NCBI GenBank assembly: GCA_019648995.1
Contig: BLXT01005873.1
Span: forward strand, 1,139,894-1,172,264
Reading direction: 5' to 3'
Length of the DNA stretch: 32,371 nt
Source: Plakobranchus ocellatus
Taxonomy: Eukaryota; Mollusca; Gastropoda; Plakobranchidae
This document shows positions 1 to 10,796 of the stretch, piece by piece. Within the stretch, counting starts at the first letter, position 1. Each line of letters begins with the position of its first letter. A program made the translations under genes and the position numbers. A model generated the notes under the pieces. That model saw only the letters and a list, made by a program, of their open reading frames with translations. It searched no databases and was not told where the DNA came from.

Positions 1-215
1 AGAAGCAATTCGTCGCAAAAGACCTGGGCTCTTGAGAAGGGGTGTTATGCTTCAGCACGATAATGCGACCCCTCATTCAGCAACCCTTACACAGCAATGG
101 CTGCAGCGCTACGGTTGGGAAGAGTGAACTTCAATCTGTGTGAGTTTCAAATTTATCTGATCAAAACTCTTTGAGTTATGCCCCTTTTCCTGTTTCTTTT
201 CGGACATCCCTCGTA
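1..215 (+). mobile_element. Mariner-family DNA transposon, 3' end
   Basis: The window opens inside a mariner transposon. A transposase fragment is followed by an AT-rich 3' UTR and then by TTTTCGGACATCCCTCGTA at about 197-215. Its reverse complement begins TACGAGGGATGTCCG, the usual style of mariner terminal inverted repeat next to a TA target. The left end lies outside the window, so length and target duplication cannot be checked. Sequence right of 215 is AGATCT-rich low-complexity DNA. The family call is firm from the protein motif; the exact terminus is an inference. Confidence 0.85.
2..127 (+). pseudogene. Mariner transposase fragment with HDNATPHSA motif, truncated
   Basis: Frame 2 is open from the window edge to a TGA at 125-127. 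It contains LQHDNATPHSATLTQQWL, the second catalytic Asp block of mariner transposases (family form HDNA.PH). The block should be followed by about 100 residues carrying the third catalytic acidic residue. Here the frame stops about 20 residues after the motif and the next sequence is the 3' UTR and terminal repeat. The third DDD/E position is therefore missing, either through internal deletion or a premature stop. The protein would have been the nuclear cut-and-paste transposase. This copy cannot be active by itself. Confidence 0.85.
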
Positions 216-560
216 TCAGGATGAGGCCAGATCTAGATCTAGGCCTATCAGGATAAGGATCTAGATCTGGATCTACATCTAGACTCTAGGTTCCAATAAA
301 ATACCTGGATTGTAGATTTAAGATCAAAATTGAATGTTGATCAATGATTCCGATGGAACAGTCTCTAAATATCTAAATATAGAATCTAGATCTAAATTTA
401 GACTTTAGGCTAGGCTGAATCTCCATCTAGGCCCACCCAATCTCGATTCGATTTAACCAAACTGATTTTTTTTAATGATAGGCTTTAGGGCAGGCCTAGA
501 TCTAGATATAGATCTAAATATAGATTCTAGCTCTATAGATTGCCAAGATCCAGAATCTAT
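216..560. repeat. TCTAGATCTAGA-rich low-complexity DNA
   Basis: The stretch is dominated by degenerate overlapping copies of the self-complementary words AGATCT, TCTAGA and TAGATCTA, for example near 228-285, 365-420 and 500-540. Shorter patches of the same composition recur at about 1335-1390, 10665-10700, 16740-16795, 19950-19970 and 29520-29610. No ORF or fixed repeat period is visible. It behaves like a dispersed palindromic simple sequence and not a unit-length satellite. Confidence 0.7.
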
Positions 561-1791
561 ATCGCTAAAAATCGTACTCACAAGTTGATGCAGATTAATT
601 GTGATTTTAAGTGAAGCCGAAAAAAAAATCTGTCACTAACTGTGTAGGCATAAATGTATTAAAACTTTATAATGATATATTTCATTATATAATTGTATAT
701 GAAAGCAACGATGCAAAACTTCAATACAGTTTCTAGAAAAATCTGCATTTTCTTCTTGTCTGATTCGGCTTCAGTAAGACATCAACATAAAACAATTACT
801 AAGAGCAGCTGCTGTCAAACTTTAGCGAAACAATGTTCGTGGTGGCTTTGCCATTATTTGAAACCTCAATTTAGAATCCCACAAAAAAAAAAGCAAGCTT
901 GTGAATTGGATCTAAGATCTTAAATACTCGAATACTCGATACCCGAATGGATGTGCCTACGACGACAAAAATTTTTAAAGAACACAGAGCTAAGCGTATA
1001 TTGGATTGAAAGGGGCGAGCGGCGAAATAAAAATATTTTTGTTTTCAAGGCAAAGCAGTATCAAACTCGGATTAAGCAAAGGCATCACACGCTAGATAAA
1101 GAATCAAAGAATTGTTCGTCGAAAACCGCGTGTCAATCGATGCAGGCATTAAAAAGCCTTTCGCTTTTAACCCCCAGCCACCACAAATAGATAATTGATT
1201 TGTAAAGAGGGGTTAGGCTATGGTGTTTATTATTGTGATTTTTTGTGATGGACCTATGTTCCAGTTGCGTTCTTGTCAAATTTTATTGTGACACATTGAC
1301 CAAATGCAAATTTATTCTCAAGAGCGAAGCTAAATCTAATCTAGATCTTGCTTTCTGTGACGCCAGAGTCTAGACTAGATCTAGATCTGGCTCAAAGATG
1401 ACAAGACTTTTGAATGCACACGTGGTGTGAAGGAGTTTTAATAACATTTTTAAGGCAGCAAAATCTTCGAGATAATCTGCTATGGACATAACCGGCTCCA
1501 CCGTTTTCTGTCAGTGGAAAGGAGGAGGAGGAGGAGGCGGAAAGAACGCAAGCAGAATTGTTCTGGGTTCTCCCTAGCCTCATTGGCTAGATACACCGCG
1601 TTTGGGGTCCCGCAAGACACGTCGATATATTGGAAACAAAATGTCGAGCTATGGTTTCGCCATACGATCAGAGACCATTGGTTTTCTCAATATAGGTTAC
1701 AAATGATAAAAACAATAAAAAGATACATGGAACTTTAATTAACATTTCTGAGTACGGAATGCTAACTTTTAAACCCGTCTTCGTCGTAGTA
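561..1791. other. Gene-free stretch
   Basis: I see no recognisable gene. The small ORFs here (about 60-80 codons at 693-923, 951-1190 and 1514-1738) have no family motifs and composition like noncoding DNA. Local items are a short iteration of the word ATACTCG near 922-945, a GGA-rich run near 1520-1540 and an AGATCT patch at about 1335-1390. Confidence 0.5.
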
Positions 1792-1801
1792 CAGGGTGAG
1801 C

Positions 1802-1874
1802 ACAAAAACCTCCTTGATTTCAAATATTTATAATATGAGAAGTTGAGGGAATATTTTCACAAAATTGGTGTCTT
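1802..1874 (+). repeat. Left terminal inverted repeat of mariner-like element
   Basis: About 73 bp matching the reverse complement of 2651-2724 with only a handful of differences. It is unusually long for classic mariner ends (about 30 bp) but seen in some mariner-like groups. Confidence 0.85.
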
Positions 1875-1924
1875 CTATTGTGGAAATTAATATAGTTTTA
1901 TGTGATGGGTTGATCTCAAAGGCA

Positions 1925-2613
1925 CTTTCATCTTATCTCAAAGGCACTCGATATGTGCCCCTCTTATATCCGGCAAATATCAGGGCTACAGTAGAGCCAG
2001 TGATATATAATCATTCAAAGAAAAAAGGTCCATACACAGCCCTCTCTGTAACTGCACAAAACACATTCTTTTTGGGAGAGTTACGTTCAAACTCAAGAAT
2101 AGCATGAGGATTCACACATTGTGTCTGTTCACCTTTCCACCCAAATGGTATGTTGCTTCATCACTGAAGATTATCTTTGACAGCAGATCAGGACCATCGG
2201 TTCCTGAACAATTTGGTAAAATTCAAAGCGCGCTTCTTTGTCTCGCGGATATAACTTTTGGACCAGTTGCAGCTTATAAGATGTAAACCCCAAGCGTTGC
2301 GGAAGTCGTAACTCTTGGCTACATCTGCGCGTCGACTTCTTGGGGCCGCGAGGATAATTGTCTCAACAACGTTCTCTGAAACTGCTAGGCGGCTCAAATG
2401 TCCCTTTCTCTGAACACAGATGCACTCCCTCTCGATGAAATCAGTGCGCCACTCCAAAATCGACTTGTTAGAAGGTAGATTATTGTGATGAATGCGTTTG
2501 AAAGAAAGCTGCGCAATTGTACACTGTTTGTTTTTCCAAACTCCAAAACTCACCAGCATTTTGGATGTGACTGCTGCCTGGCGGGTAAGATACACATTGT
2601 GAACTGGAAACAT
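1925..2613 (-). pseudogene. Mariner-like transposase remnant (helix-turn-helix plus start of DDE domain)
   Basis: Reading the minus strand from 2613, the first about 90 codons fit the helix-turn-helix (DUF4817-type) region of metazoan mariner-like transposases: an Ile-Ala-Gln-Leu-x-Phe-Lys-Arg segment, then LPSNKSILEWRTDF and a basic SRLAVSENVVETI block. In another frame near 2210-2290 is SYKLQLVQKLYPRDKEARF, a very typical linker of this family. Near 2151-2165, SDEAT in another frame carries the first catalytic Asp. Around 1965-2090, NPHAIL and SPKKNVFCAV followed by YGPFFFE match the middle of the catalytic core. At least three frame changes and in-frame stops separate these blocks, and the second and third catalytic residues are not found. 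It is a dead gene. Confidence 0.8.
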
Positions 2614-2650
2614 TGTGCAAAAAAAAAAAAGTAATTATTTTCTGCAACAG

Positions 2651-2724
2651 TAGACGTCAGTTTTGTGAAAATATTCGCCCAACTTCTCATATTAGGAATA
2701 TTTGAAATCAAGGAGTGTTTTTGT
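2651..2724 (-). repeat. Right terminal inverted repeat of mariner-like element
   Basis: Reverse-complement partner of 1802-1874. It ends in GGAGTGTTTTTGT at about 2712-2724, after which similarity to the left end is lost. Confidence 0.85.
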
Positions 2725-4374
2725 ATTTTCTTTCAAAGGACATATAATGGGTTCCGAAAACTCGATACATGTGATGTTTCGCCCCACTATATAATAACAT
2801 TGATTGATATATAGGACCTAGATGGAAGGCCTAGGCAGAATCTAGCATCGAAATACTGAATACTGGATTTAATATCTGTTCAAACTTTTGGGATAGACCG
2901 TGGATGGGCCCAAGACTTCTATCTAGGTCTACCTTCATTAGGTACCGCTGGCGTAATATCATGGACATGCCTCCATTATTGTGTGAAAGTACATTATAAA
3001 TAACATGGCTTGCGTCCTCTTTATTTCGCCGGAAGCTATTATAAGTCATTGGGCCTTTCCCTGGATTATCCCAAACTGTTACTAAATTAAATAAATTCAA
3101 AACCAGGTTGTGGAAGTACTTGATTTAGATGTATATCAAATACGGTTATCTCCAAACTTCCTTATATTTTTATAATCTTTGTTGGTACGTTTAGTTCTTG
3201 TCAAGATTGCAGATGGCTAAAAGTAAAGACTAAAGTCTAATGACAATATTGGATCTATCATTTAGACTAGCCGAAGCCATTGCTGATTTTTATTATTTTA
3301 CTTTCAGATATCCTCAAGAAAGCAAAAGTTGCGCACCAAACATTAATTGGGTTGCGGCGTACAAAGTTTCGAAACATTATTGTCATTAAAATGTCTACCA
3401 AAAATATTTTTTGTTTCGCAAGTTTAATAAGGTTTAAATAGGATTATAAAATGTCGTTTTCAAAAATCCGTAAAACAACTTTGCGATTTTAGAATATGCC
3501 CACTCAAAATGGCATGATTTAGAGTAAAATATAGATTTTTTGTGAATTTTATTGCCGCCATACAAAAATTTGTACAGGCGTTACACGTTTGAGCTTAGCT
3601 CCATTATAATAAGAATTTGTGGGTTTACAAATAAATGATTAGTCTTTTTTAAATTACATTTTAAATTACTATATCAGAAATCACCTCATTTTCTGACTAC
3701 ATTGAACATAATTGATGTTTAGACTATGATTAAACCAGTTTACTACTAGATCTACAGTTTACTATATATAATTTTTAAAAAAAAATATTTCTTCGTTTCC
3801 TTAGTATGTTTCTATGGTAGATTATTCGTGTTAGTCATTTTTTTTCTGATAAAGCCTCATGGCGAAACGTTTTTCCGTATATTCTGTGTTGTTTCATTTG
3901 TTTATATAAGTTTAAGTTGGTGGTTGTTTTCTTTTACAATATTTGTTTTTCCAAAAATCAGTTGATTATTTAAAATGTGATACCAGTAGCATTTTTTTCA
4001 TACACCCATTAAAAAAAAAAAAACATAGAGCATAGGGCAATTTTTGACGACCGGCAGAAGCAGTCATAGATCTATATTATAGCTGTAAAAAAAAAACAAA
4101 AAACAAAAACAAAAACACAAACGGAAATTACAAAGCTCAGTATGATTTAAGTTCAAACACTAAAATCTTCAGCGAAATAGAAAAACAACTATGTATTCTA
4201 GTTTTTCTTGATAAGTTACAATTCTCAAAAGAGTGCAAAACGGCAAAGCACAAAAAGACCATGCAAAGACAGCCCTAACAAACCAGTTTGGACGATACTT
4301 TTAGTTCTACAGGAAAGAAATCGCCAAATCTCGCAATATGGCACTGTAGGCATATATTGATATTTTAATGGTTT
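2725..4374. other. Gene-free AT-rich stretch
   Basis: No gene is recognised. The 89-codon minus-strand ORF at 2831-3100 has no recognisable domain and sits partly in AGATCT-type DNA. Poly-A and (A)nC tracts occur near 4008-4020 and 4087-4120. A short hammerhead-like string at about 3848-3873 is discussed as a finding. Confidence 0.45.
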
Positions 4375-4375
4375 T

Positions 4376-4385
4376 TATATATATA

Positions 4386-4436
<51 letters not shown>

Positions 4437-4446
4437 TATATATATT
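4376..4446. repeat. (TA)n microsatellite
   Basis: About 70 bases of nearly pure TA/AT dinucleotide with two short interruptions. It directly precedes the start of recognisable LINE coding sequence. Confidence 0.95.
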
Positions 4447-6000
4447 GGGGTACATATTCTTCATGGAAAAGATGGAAATAGTAAAACAGATGGTCAGAAT
4501 ATGTGCAAGATTTTTAAAGATGATAGTTGCAAAAAAACCCAAAATAAAGAAAAACATAGAAAGCCAAACTATCCTTAAAGAAGAGGTACAAGTTGCAATA
4601 AATAAAAGTAAAAATGAAAAAGCCACAGGACCAAATAACATTCTAGTAGAAATAATTGTCGCGAACAGGGTGGCAATCCTCAAGTAATCACACGAGACGT
4701 CCCGAAAAGAAATAAAATCACTAAACTTAGGATTTTGATACCCGCAAAATTATATTTTATGTTTGCGATGGTTCCGAAACCTGGGATATGGCACAAAATA
4801 TTGGAATGGCAATAGCAAAGAAAAAGACTATTCTGAGCCAATTTGTTGATACACACATCACTTTTTTTATTTTATATTACTTAAGTTTTATTAATTTAAA
4901 TTGTAAAATACTGATCTTCCCGAGAATAAAGAAATTGAAACCTTTCGCTTCGAGAACCGTTCTGGATTCTGCGCTCTCAATTGAATAAAATATTTTCCCT
5001 TGATTAAAATATGCCTTTGCAAACTACGCTCACATTCGAACGTATTGTTTTCTTAAGATCTAGCTCCAAGTGACTGTTTTTCCTTGAAACTTTTTTTTTT
5101 AAACAAAATAAATGCATGAGCTGAAATCATAATAGAGTGCTATTCAATTTAAATCTTTTTACTGAGGCTAAATTGATCTGGAATACTGATAGTGAGAATA
5201 ATTTAAGTACATGTGTTAGATAATTATAGAAATAGATCTGACAACAAATTTTCTTAGTTCAATATACGATGGTCGCACCATTCCAGAAGATCTTTGTAAA
5301 TCTGTTTTTATAGTACTGCCTGTAACACCAGGAGTTGCCTATAACAACGGGCAACAAAATGTGAACAATCAATTTAAATGTGCCATTTTACAAAAATCCT
5401 GTTACATGTTTTAGTGCCTAAAATGCACAAGAATCTGAGACCAGAAATATCTTCAAAACATTTCAGCTTTATGCCTGATAAAGGGGACTAGAAACGCAAT
5501 ATTCACTTTGTCAATGCTTATGGAAAGGTGTATAGAAATGCAAAAAGATCTCCACCTCTGTTTCATTGATTATTTTAAGGCCTTTGACAGAGTAAAACAT
5601 GTTAAGCTGTTTTGTATACAAAAACTAGACATTGATGAGAAAGATGTGAGAGTAATTAGAAATTTATACTGGGATCAAACTGCATCAGTTTTCTGTAAGA
5701 ATTGAAGGAGAACATAGTGATTTCAAATCCATTAAATGAGTGTGAGGCACGAATGTGTAATGTCTCCTGATCTTTTTAACATATTTAATCTTAAGGAATC
5801 TTGATAATATTTCAGGCTTAAAGCTTAATTGAGAAAATCTTAATCATCTCAGGTATGCAGATGATACAGCTTAGCAGAATCTAGAGAACAGATCCAAAAA
5901 CTTCCAGAAACATGTAATTTTATAGAGCGAAAGAACGCGCCTGTCTTTGAATTAAAAAAAAACTGAATGCATGAGTAGTTTATAAAGATTTGTTTTTTCT
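4447..6000 (+). pseudogene. Non-LTR retrotransposon reverse transcriptase, fragmented
   Basis: Scattered blocks in order match the reverse transcriptase of an animal LINE. At 4565-4660 is ILKEEVQVAINKSKNEKATG, the pre-RT block normally reading NGKATGPDNIP. At about 5255-5320 is YDGRTIPEDLCKSVFIVL. From about 5420 come a RPEISSKHF block and then, at 5508-5705, LHLCFIDYFKAFDRVKH, holding the first catalytic Asp in the F-x-D-Y-x-K-A-F-D motif. At about 5765-5790 is MSPDLFN, and at 5848-5871 LRYADDTA, the catalytic YADD box. Stops and frameshifts break every block. About 550 bases at 4690-5245 have no LINE similarity and look inserted. The enzyme would copy LINE RNA at the target site. The upstream endonuclease domain is not seen. 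Confidence 0.85.
4690..5245. other. Non-LINE insert or replaced segment inside the LINE remnant
   Basis: The pre-RT block ends near 4687 and the next LINE block begins near 5250, although in intact relatives they are about 20-30 residues apart. The roughly 550 bases between are AT-rich, without a gene or clear inverted termini. It may be a small insertion or recombination scar. Confidence 0.4.
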
Positions 6001-6130
6001 CAAAATGTTTAATGACCATGCTATAGTGAAATTTTGCATGCAAGTATGGTCGTTGTTCTGGCCTTTTGCGTTAGGCCTCCGCTCAAGAAAACTTACACGG
6101 CTTTTGGGTACATAATTATATGCTCAGTGA

Positions 6131-6283
6131 GTATGATGTCAAAGTTGTGGGTGTTACCTAGAGCTCAGTGAAAGACGACATGATGACAGACATGTTGGTA
6201 TGCAAGTGTTTATTTCCCGTTAGGTCGTGATGTACCAGGATCAATTATGCCAGAATGGCTTAACATTTAAAATGGACATTACA
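6131..6283 (-). repeat. 3' LTR of the Gypsy element
   Basis: Direct repeat of 10797-10949; on the minus strand it begins TGTAATGTCC. It follows the polypurine tract immediately. Shared blocks include GGTATGCAAGTGTTTATTTC and GTGATGTACCAGGATC (plus-strand reading). Confidence 0.92.
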
Positions 6284-6292
6284 TCCCTTTCC
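6284..6292 (-). other. Polypurine tract of the Gypsy element
   Basis: On the minus strand GGAAAGGGA sits immediately before the TGTAATG start of the 3' LTR. This is the expected primer for plus-strand DNA synthesis. The run is short and preceded by AAGTT. Confidence 0.75.
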
Positions 6293-6649
6293 AACTTAGA
6301 TAAAAAATGGAAATAAAAAAGAACAGGGAGGGTTTTTTACTCTTTTCCCTTTAACTTAAATTATCTGGAGTGACTTGTAATCTTGTCTTTAGACAGCTGG
6401 GAAAGAGTTCATCATATCAGTTCTCTTTGATGAGTGTAATTGTAAATTGAAAGAAATACTAAAAAAATGAAAACTAACTAGTAGTCCCAAACTTTGTTTG
6501 GTAGCTTTAGTTGCTCCTAATGAGCTTACGATAATTTAGTGTATCCTGATATTAGTGTATGTGTGTGAATGTTGCGAAACGCTGCACTAGCCTGATATAA
6601 ATCATGCCTAGCAAGTACAGTTGTTGGGCGGAATTACACGGCCGCTTCT

Positions 6650-9600
6650 AGTTACAGTGTGTGAATGATCATTTGTCTGGCTGTGAACCAACAAACGTGA
6701 TGGTGGTGGAGAGGATGGGACCTCGTCCAAGGCCGGTGAGCATGGTTGCTCGACCTGCAATCCCGTTGGATAGAGCTAATGGGTTGGCTTAGGTGAGCCT
6801 TGCAAGACTTGATCTTGAGATGGTTGACTTTGTGTTCGCCATAATGGCTGTCAGAATGGCCAGTTTCGAACCTGATGTCATCGTCAGTTGTCATGTCGTG
6901 CAGAGGTAGATCTTCAACTTCTTGGAGTACAACAGCTTTGAAGAAGGAGGAATTTCTGATGATTGAATGATGTCCATTGTCTGCTATCACCATGCTGCCC
7001 TTTATATCTTTGACGATATATGGTGCTGGATTATAGGGAGGTGACAGCTTGTTCTGTTTTGGTTGTTGTTCAAGAACCGCATCTCATAACTGCTGATAAA
7101 ATTGACGAGTGTTTGTTCTGGCATCAGCGTCACACTTCTGCTGTTTTAGCAGACAAATCATTGTTGGTTATACTCTTTTCTTTGCCTCTCTGGGTTGTGA
7201 CAAGTTCAGGTAGAGAAGACCTCATCTTTCTGCCAGTAGGAGCTTCATGTGGGGAGATTTTAGTCGAGCTATGAGGTGTAGCTCTGTATTGTCGGAGAAA
7301 ATTTGGAAGTTCCTGCTTCCAGTTTGACCTTTCTGCTTCACAAGTATGAACGAACTTGTTCAGGGAATGCACGACTCTCTCTCTCTGCTTCACCATTTGC
7401 TTCAGGCCACAATGGTGTCATCTTACGATGGTGAAACCCCAGTTTCTTAGCGAAGGATGCAAACTCTTCTCCTTTAAAGGGGACCCATTGTCTGATTTAA
7501 GGATACTTGGGGTACCGAAAGAGGCAAAGATCTGGTTGAGCTTGGGAGTCACTGAACGCGCTGAGGTTGAGTTTACAGTCTCCTCTTCCGGAAATCTGCT
7601 ATAATCATCGAAAACGATGAGAAGGTGCTCCGTAGTTGGGAATGGACCTGCAAAATCTACAGAGAGTTCATCCCATGGGGTCTAGGAAGTGGTGCATATG
7701 AAGAGGATCACTTTTTTGAAAGTGTTCACATATGCTTGACAAGGTAGACAACCCTTTAGATAGTCTTCGACCATTTTGTCAATTTCTGGAAACCAGCTGT
7801 TTTGAATGAACTGTTTTGTTTTGGACACTCCTTAGTGGAATGAGTGTGCGAGCTTGACAATTTTTTTTTTTTTTTTGTAAAACTTCTGGAATGACGATTC
7901 GATTCTGTCTCAAAATGACACCATCGTGTGCTGAGAGTTTGTCCATTAATGTTTTGAATGTTGACAAGGGGTTGGCAGTCCATTTCCCGGTAATTATAGC
8001 ATTCATAACAGCCTATAGCTGACTGTCTTGGCTGGTAGCGTCCCTGACTTCCTCCAGTGTAAGAGCATTAGGAACTGCTGTGTTGGTTACGTAGCGGGTG
8101 TAATTCTCTCCGCCATTGTCCTTCGTTGGTTGTGTGAATGGATGGCGAGAGAGGTAATCTGCGGAATTGGCTTCATCTCGACCTGTGAGTTTGAACTCAT
8201 AGGACATGAGACGCAATCTCCATCGTTCTATGCGATCATGATTCCGAGGAGTGGTTTGTGATATGTTGTCAGGGTGAATGTAGAACCATACAGATAGACG
8301 TGAAATTTCTCGACTCCATACACGATAGTCAGCATCTCCCTTTCTGTTTGGCTGTAGCGCGACTCGACATCTGTGAGTGATGGCTCAGCTCGCGTAACAT
8401 ATAACGCGTACTTTTTTAGTTATCATGTCCCCAAGGCCGCATGGTGATGCGTCAACCATTATGTCTGTTTGTTTCTTGGGGTCGAAATATGCCATCACTC
8501 CGACCTTGGTGAGTGCCTCTTTCAGTTTCTTGAAAGCGTCTCTTCAGCTTTTCCCCATCTCCATGGTTGAGATTTCCGCGTCAGTTTGCGAAGCGGTTCT
8601 GTGATTGTGGCATATGACTCAATGTAACGTGGGACGAACTGTGTCATACCCAGAAAAGACCTTAACTCCGATACTGAAGTTGTTGGAGCGTGTTTGTGAT
8701 TGCCTTTACCTTTTGAGGTTCTGGCGAAATGCCGTGTTCTCCAAAGGTGTGACCAAGGAATGTAACCTGATTTACTCCGAAAAGACACTTGTACTTGTTT
8801 AGCTTAGCGTCTCTTTGATGGAGTCGTTTCAGCGTTTTAGTTAGGCTCTGGTCATGTTCTCTTTTGCTTTTGCCGTGGACAATGATGTCGTCAAAAAAAT
8901 GAGTGATGCCTGGTATGTCACGTAAAGCCTCATCAAGGCTATGCTGAAAGATTTCTGGAGCTGCGTTTACTCGAATCATCAGACGCTTGAATCGTCGAAG
9001 TCCGACATGTGTGAAGAAAGTTGTAATGAACCTGCTCTCTTCGTCGAGTTCCAGCTGGTGGAAGTCTTATTAAAGGTTAATACGACTGAAGACAGTGGAG
9101 CCATTCAAGTCGTTGATTATGTCTTCAATGGTGGGCATAGGATGATGTTCCCGTTTTATTGTCTTATTTTCCTCCCGCATGTCGACGCAGAGCCTTACGC
9201 CCCCTGATTTCTTTGGGACGAAGACGATTGGGCTCATCCAAGGAGTGGAGCCTTCAACTTCCTCAATAATGTCTTGCTCTTCGAGACGCTTCAGTTCTTC
9301 CTCTACATCCTTCCTCACGTGATATGGTATCCTTCTGTGTGCCTGTGCCTTTGGCTGCACGTCATTGTCAACGTTGAGTTTTATGTTGATGCCTTCTAAC
9401 TTCCCAAATCCATGGAAAATATCATCTGGGACTTTGATACAGTACTGTGGGCAAACTAGATGATGCCCAGAGGCTCGGAGGTTGAGGCAGGCGAAGTCAC
9501 GATTTTGGACGACATGAAATATTGCTTTTGTGGCACATTGCTTGTGGGATGCAGTTGTGGTAAAGCAACTCATCACTGGTAGCTTCTGTACCGCGTTGTA

Positions 9601-9735
9601 GCCATATATATATATATATATATAGCTTTGGAGCTTGGCTTCAGTTGTGGCTTCTTTTTCATATTAGTGTATGTCGCCTCAGTGATCATGAAGCTGATGT
9701 TATGATTGTTAATCAACACTGATGTTGTTGGGACC
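6650..9735 (-). pseudogene. pol: Gypsy pol: protease, reverse transcriptase, RNase H, integrase (frameshifted)
   Basis: Read on the minus strand. The protease region (about 9720-9580) keeps EATYTNMKKKP and the following TFHV-like segment (AIFHVV), but its Asp-Thr-Gly active site is not seen and a (TA)n tract interrupts it. The RT starts with STPWMSPIVFVPKKSGGVRL at about 9240, and its catalytic box reads FFDDIIVHGK at about 8880-8900, in place of the usual YVDDI. RNase H follows (about 8560-8230), with YASR and SQTEREML blocks and a degraded DHKPL. Integrase lies at about 8210-6900, with a decayed zinc domain, VDFAGPFP near 7645-7670, KSDNGSP near 7480-7500 and a QRERVVHSLNKF block near 7380 where the third acidic residue belongs. 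At least six frame changes make it non-functional. Confidence 0.9.
9604..9624. repeat. (TA)n tract inside the Gypsy protease region
   Basis: About ten TA units lie within otherwise coding-derived sequence. They disrupt the protease reading frame, so they arose after or during decay. Confidence 0.85.
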
Positions 9736-9759
9736 TTTTTTATCACCGAAGCGTAAAGA

Positions 9760-10550
9760 TCTCTTCAGTCTCAGACTCAGAGCTGTCTTCTGTGATTTGT
9801 TTAACCTCTGGCTTCTTTGATCGGCATACATTTGCGAAGGGGTTAGGCTTTTTACAATTTAAACAACAGTCATGTTTTCCCTTTGGCAGGACATGATGTT
9901 GAATGTGTGAAAGGCCCTCCACAATTTATGCCCCATGAGTTGGCATTCTGATTGTGTCTTGTAGCAGGATTTGGGTTCCAAGGATTTTGACTTGGCAGCT
10001 CCTTTCTTATGGGTCCGGGCAAGCCTGCTCAGTAGAACCCTCGATTTCCTTGATTTGGGTGTCCGTGAGCTCCTCATTTCTTGCTTCTGCAATTAACTGA
10101 CGCAGGGTGGGGCGATCTCTTAAAGCTTTCCGGCGCAATTTCGATGAGGTCACTCCTTCTATCAATTGTGCCAGAATCTCTTGATCGATGTCGTTGAATG
10201 AACATAGGGCAGCTTGTGTACTCAGTCTAACGTGAAATTGATCGACTTTTTGTGTTGCAATAGGTGCATCTTACGCAGCTTAAAGGCCTCGGAGGTTGGG
10301 TTTACTCTTGGAGTAAAATAAGAATCAAGTTCTCTTGTAACCGATTCATCGGTTTCTCGACTTGCAGTTGAGAAAGTCTCTAATAGATCATATATTTCGT
10401 CAACCCCATAGTGGATTAGTAGGGCCTTCTTCCTTACCTCTAATGTGATGTCCATGGCTGTCACAAAGTTTTCGAACTTGGACAGCCATTTCTTCCACCT
10501 TATCCCTGCTGAAACCTCGTCTTATCTTAAAGGGAGGAAAATGTGGCAGC
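9760..10550 (-). pseudogene. gag: Gypsy gag polyprotein remnant with zinc knuckle
   Basis: Minus strand, just downstream of the 5' LTR. The N-terminal part reads ALPHFPPF and, after a frame change, WKKWLSKFENFVTAMDIT, both characteristic of Mag-like Gag. It continues as RKKALLIHYGVDEIYDLLET at 10222-10464. Further on are IDQEILAQLIEGV and LRDRPTLRQLIAEAR (about 10060-10190), the end of the capsid region. A zinc knuckle at 9816-9873 reads C-LN-C-KKPN-P-FANV-C, so the CX2CX4HX4C His is replaced by Pro. Two or more frameshifts and stops interrupt it. Gag would package element RNA into particles. This one cannot. Confidence 0.85.
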
Positions 10551-10782
10551 GCATTCGCTATCGTTTTGTGTAGGTAGGGAAGACTGTTTTTACTACAAGA
10601 CTAAGTCGTACTGGTTACGTGTCGTGTGCAACACGTGTTATATAGCTGTAACCAGCGAGGTCTACGTGATTAGATCTACCTCTCGATGTGATTGTTTTAG
10701 ATCTAATATGTGCTGTTTTAGGCAGTCTGCAGATTAAGCAGTAGTCTATGGGTTAAAGAAGCCTGTTAACTTGTGAAAAGAA

Positions 10783-10796
10783 CATCCTCGTCGCCA
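10783..10796 (-). other. Primer-binding site of the Gypsy element
   Basis: Minus strand TGGCGACGAGGATG lies directly next to the 5' LTR end. The TGG start is complementary to the CCA end of a tRNA, as expected for a Gypsy minus-strand primer site. I did not assign the tRNA species. Confidence 0.8.

Larger units (their letters stand above)
1792..2724 (-). mobile_element. Degenerate mariner-like DNA transposon with long inverted repeats
   Basis: Two arms are near-perfect reverse complements: about 1802-1874 and 2651-2724, both carrying CCTTGATTTCAAATATT and AATATGAGAAGTTG. The left end reads TA-CAGGGTGAGCACAAAAAC from 1790, a form common among IS630/Tc1/mariner relatives. On the right the matching outermost 10-12 bases are replaced by unrelated sequence, so that end is eroded. 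Between the arms is a broken transposase read on the minus strand. Length is about 0.93 kb, shorter than an autonomous copy, so it is a deleted and mutated element. Confidence 0.85.

Noticed and set aside
2831-3100. 89-codon minus-strand ORF
   Set aside because: No domain, no context and overlap with low-complexity DNA; kept only as part of a gene-free stretch.
6652-9207. Plus-strand ORFs of 65-88 codons across the Gypsy region
   Set aside because: They are shadows of the minus-strand pol sequence and have no own motifs.
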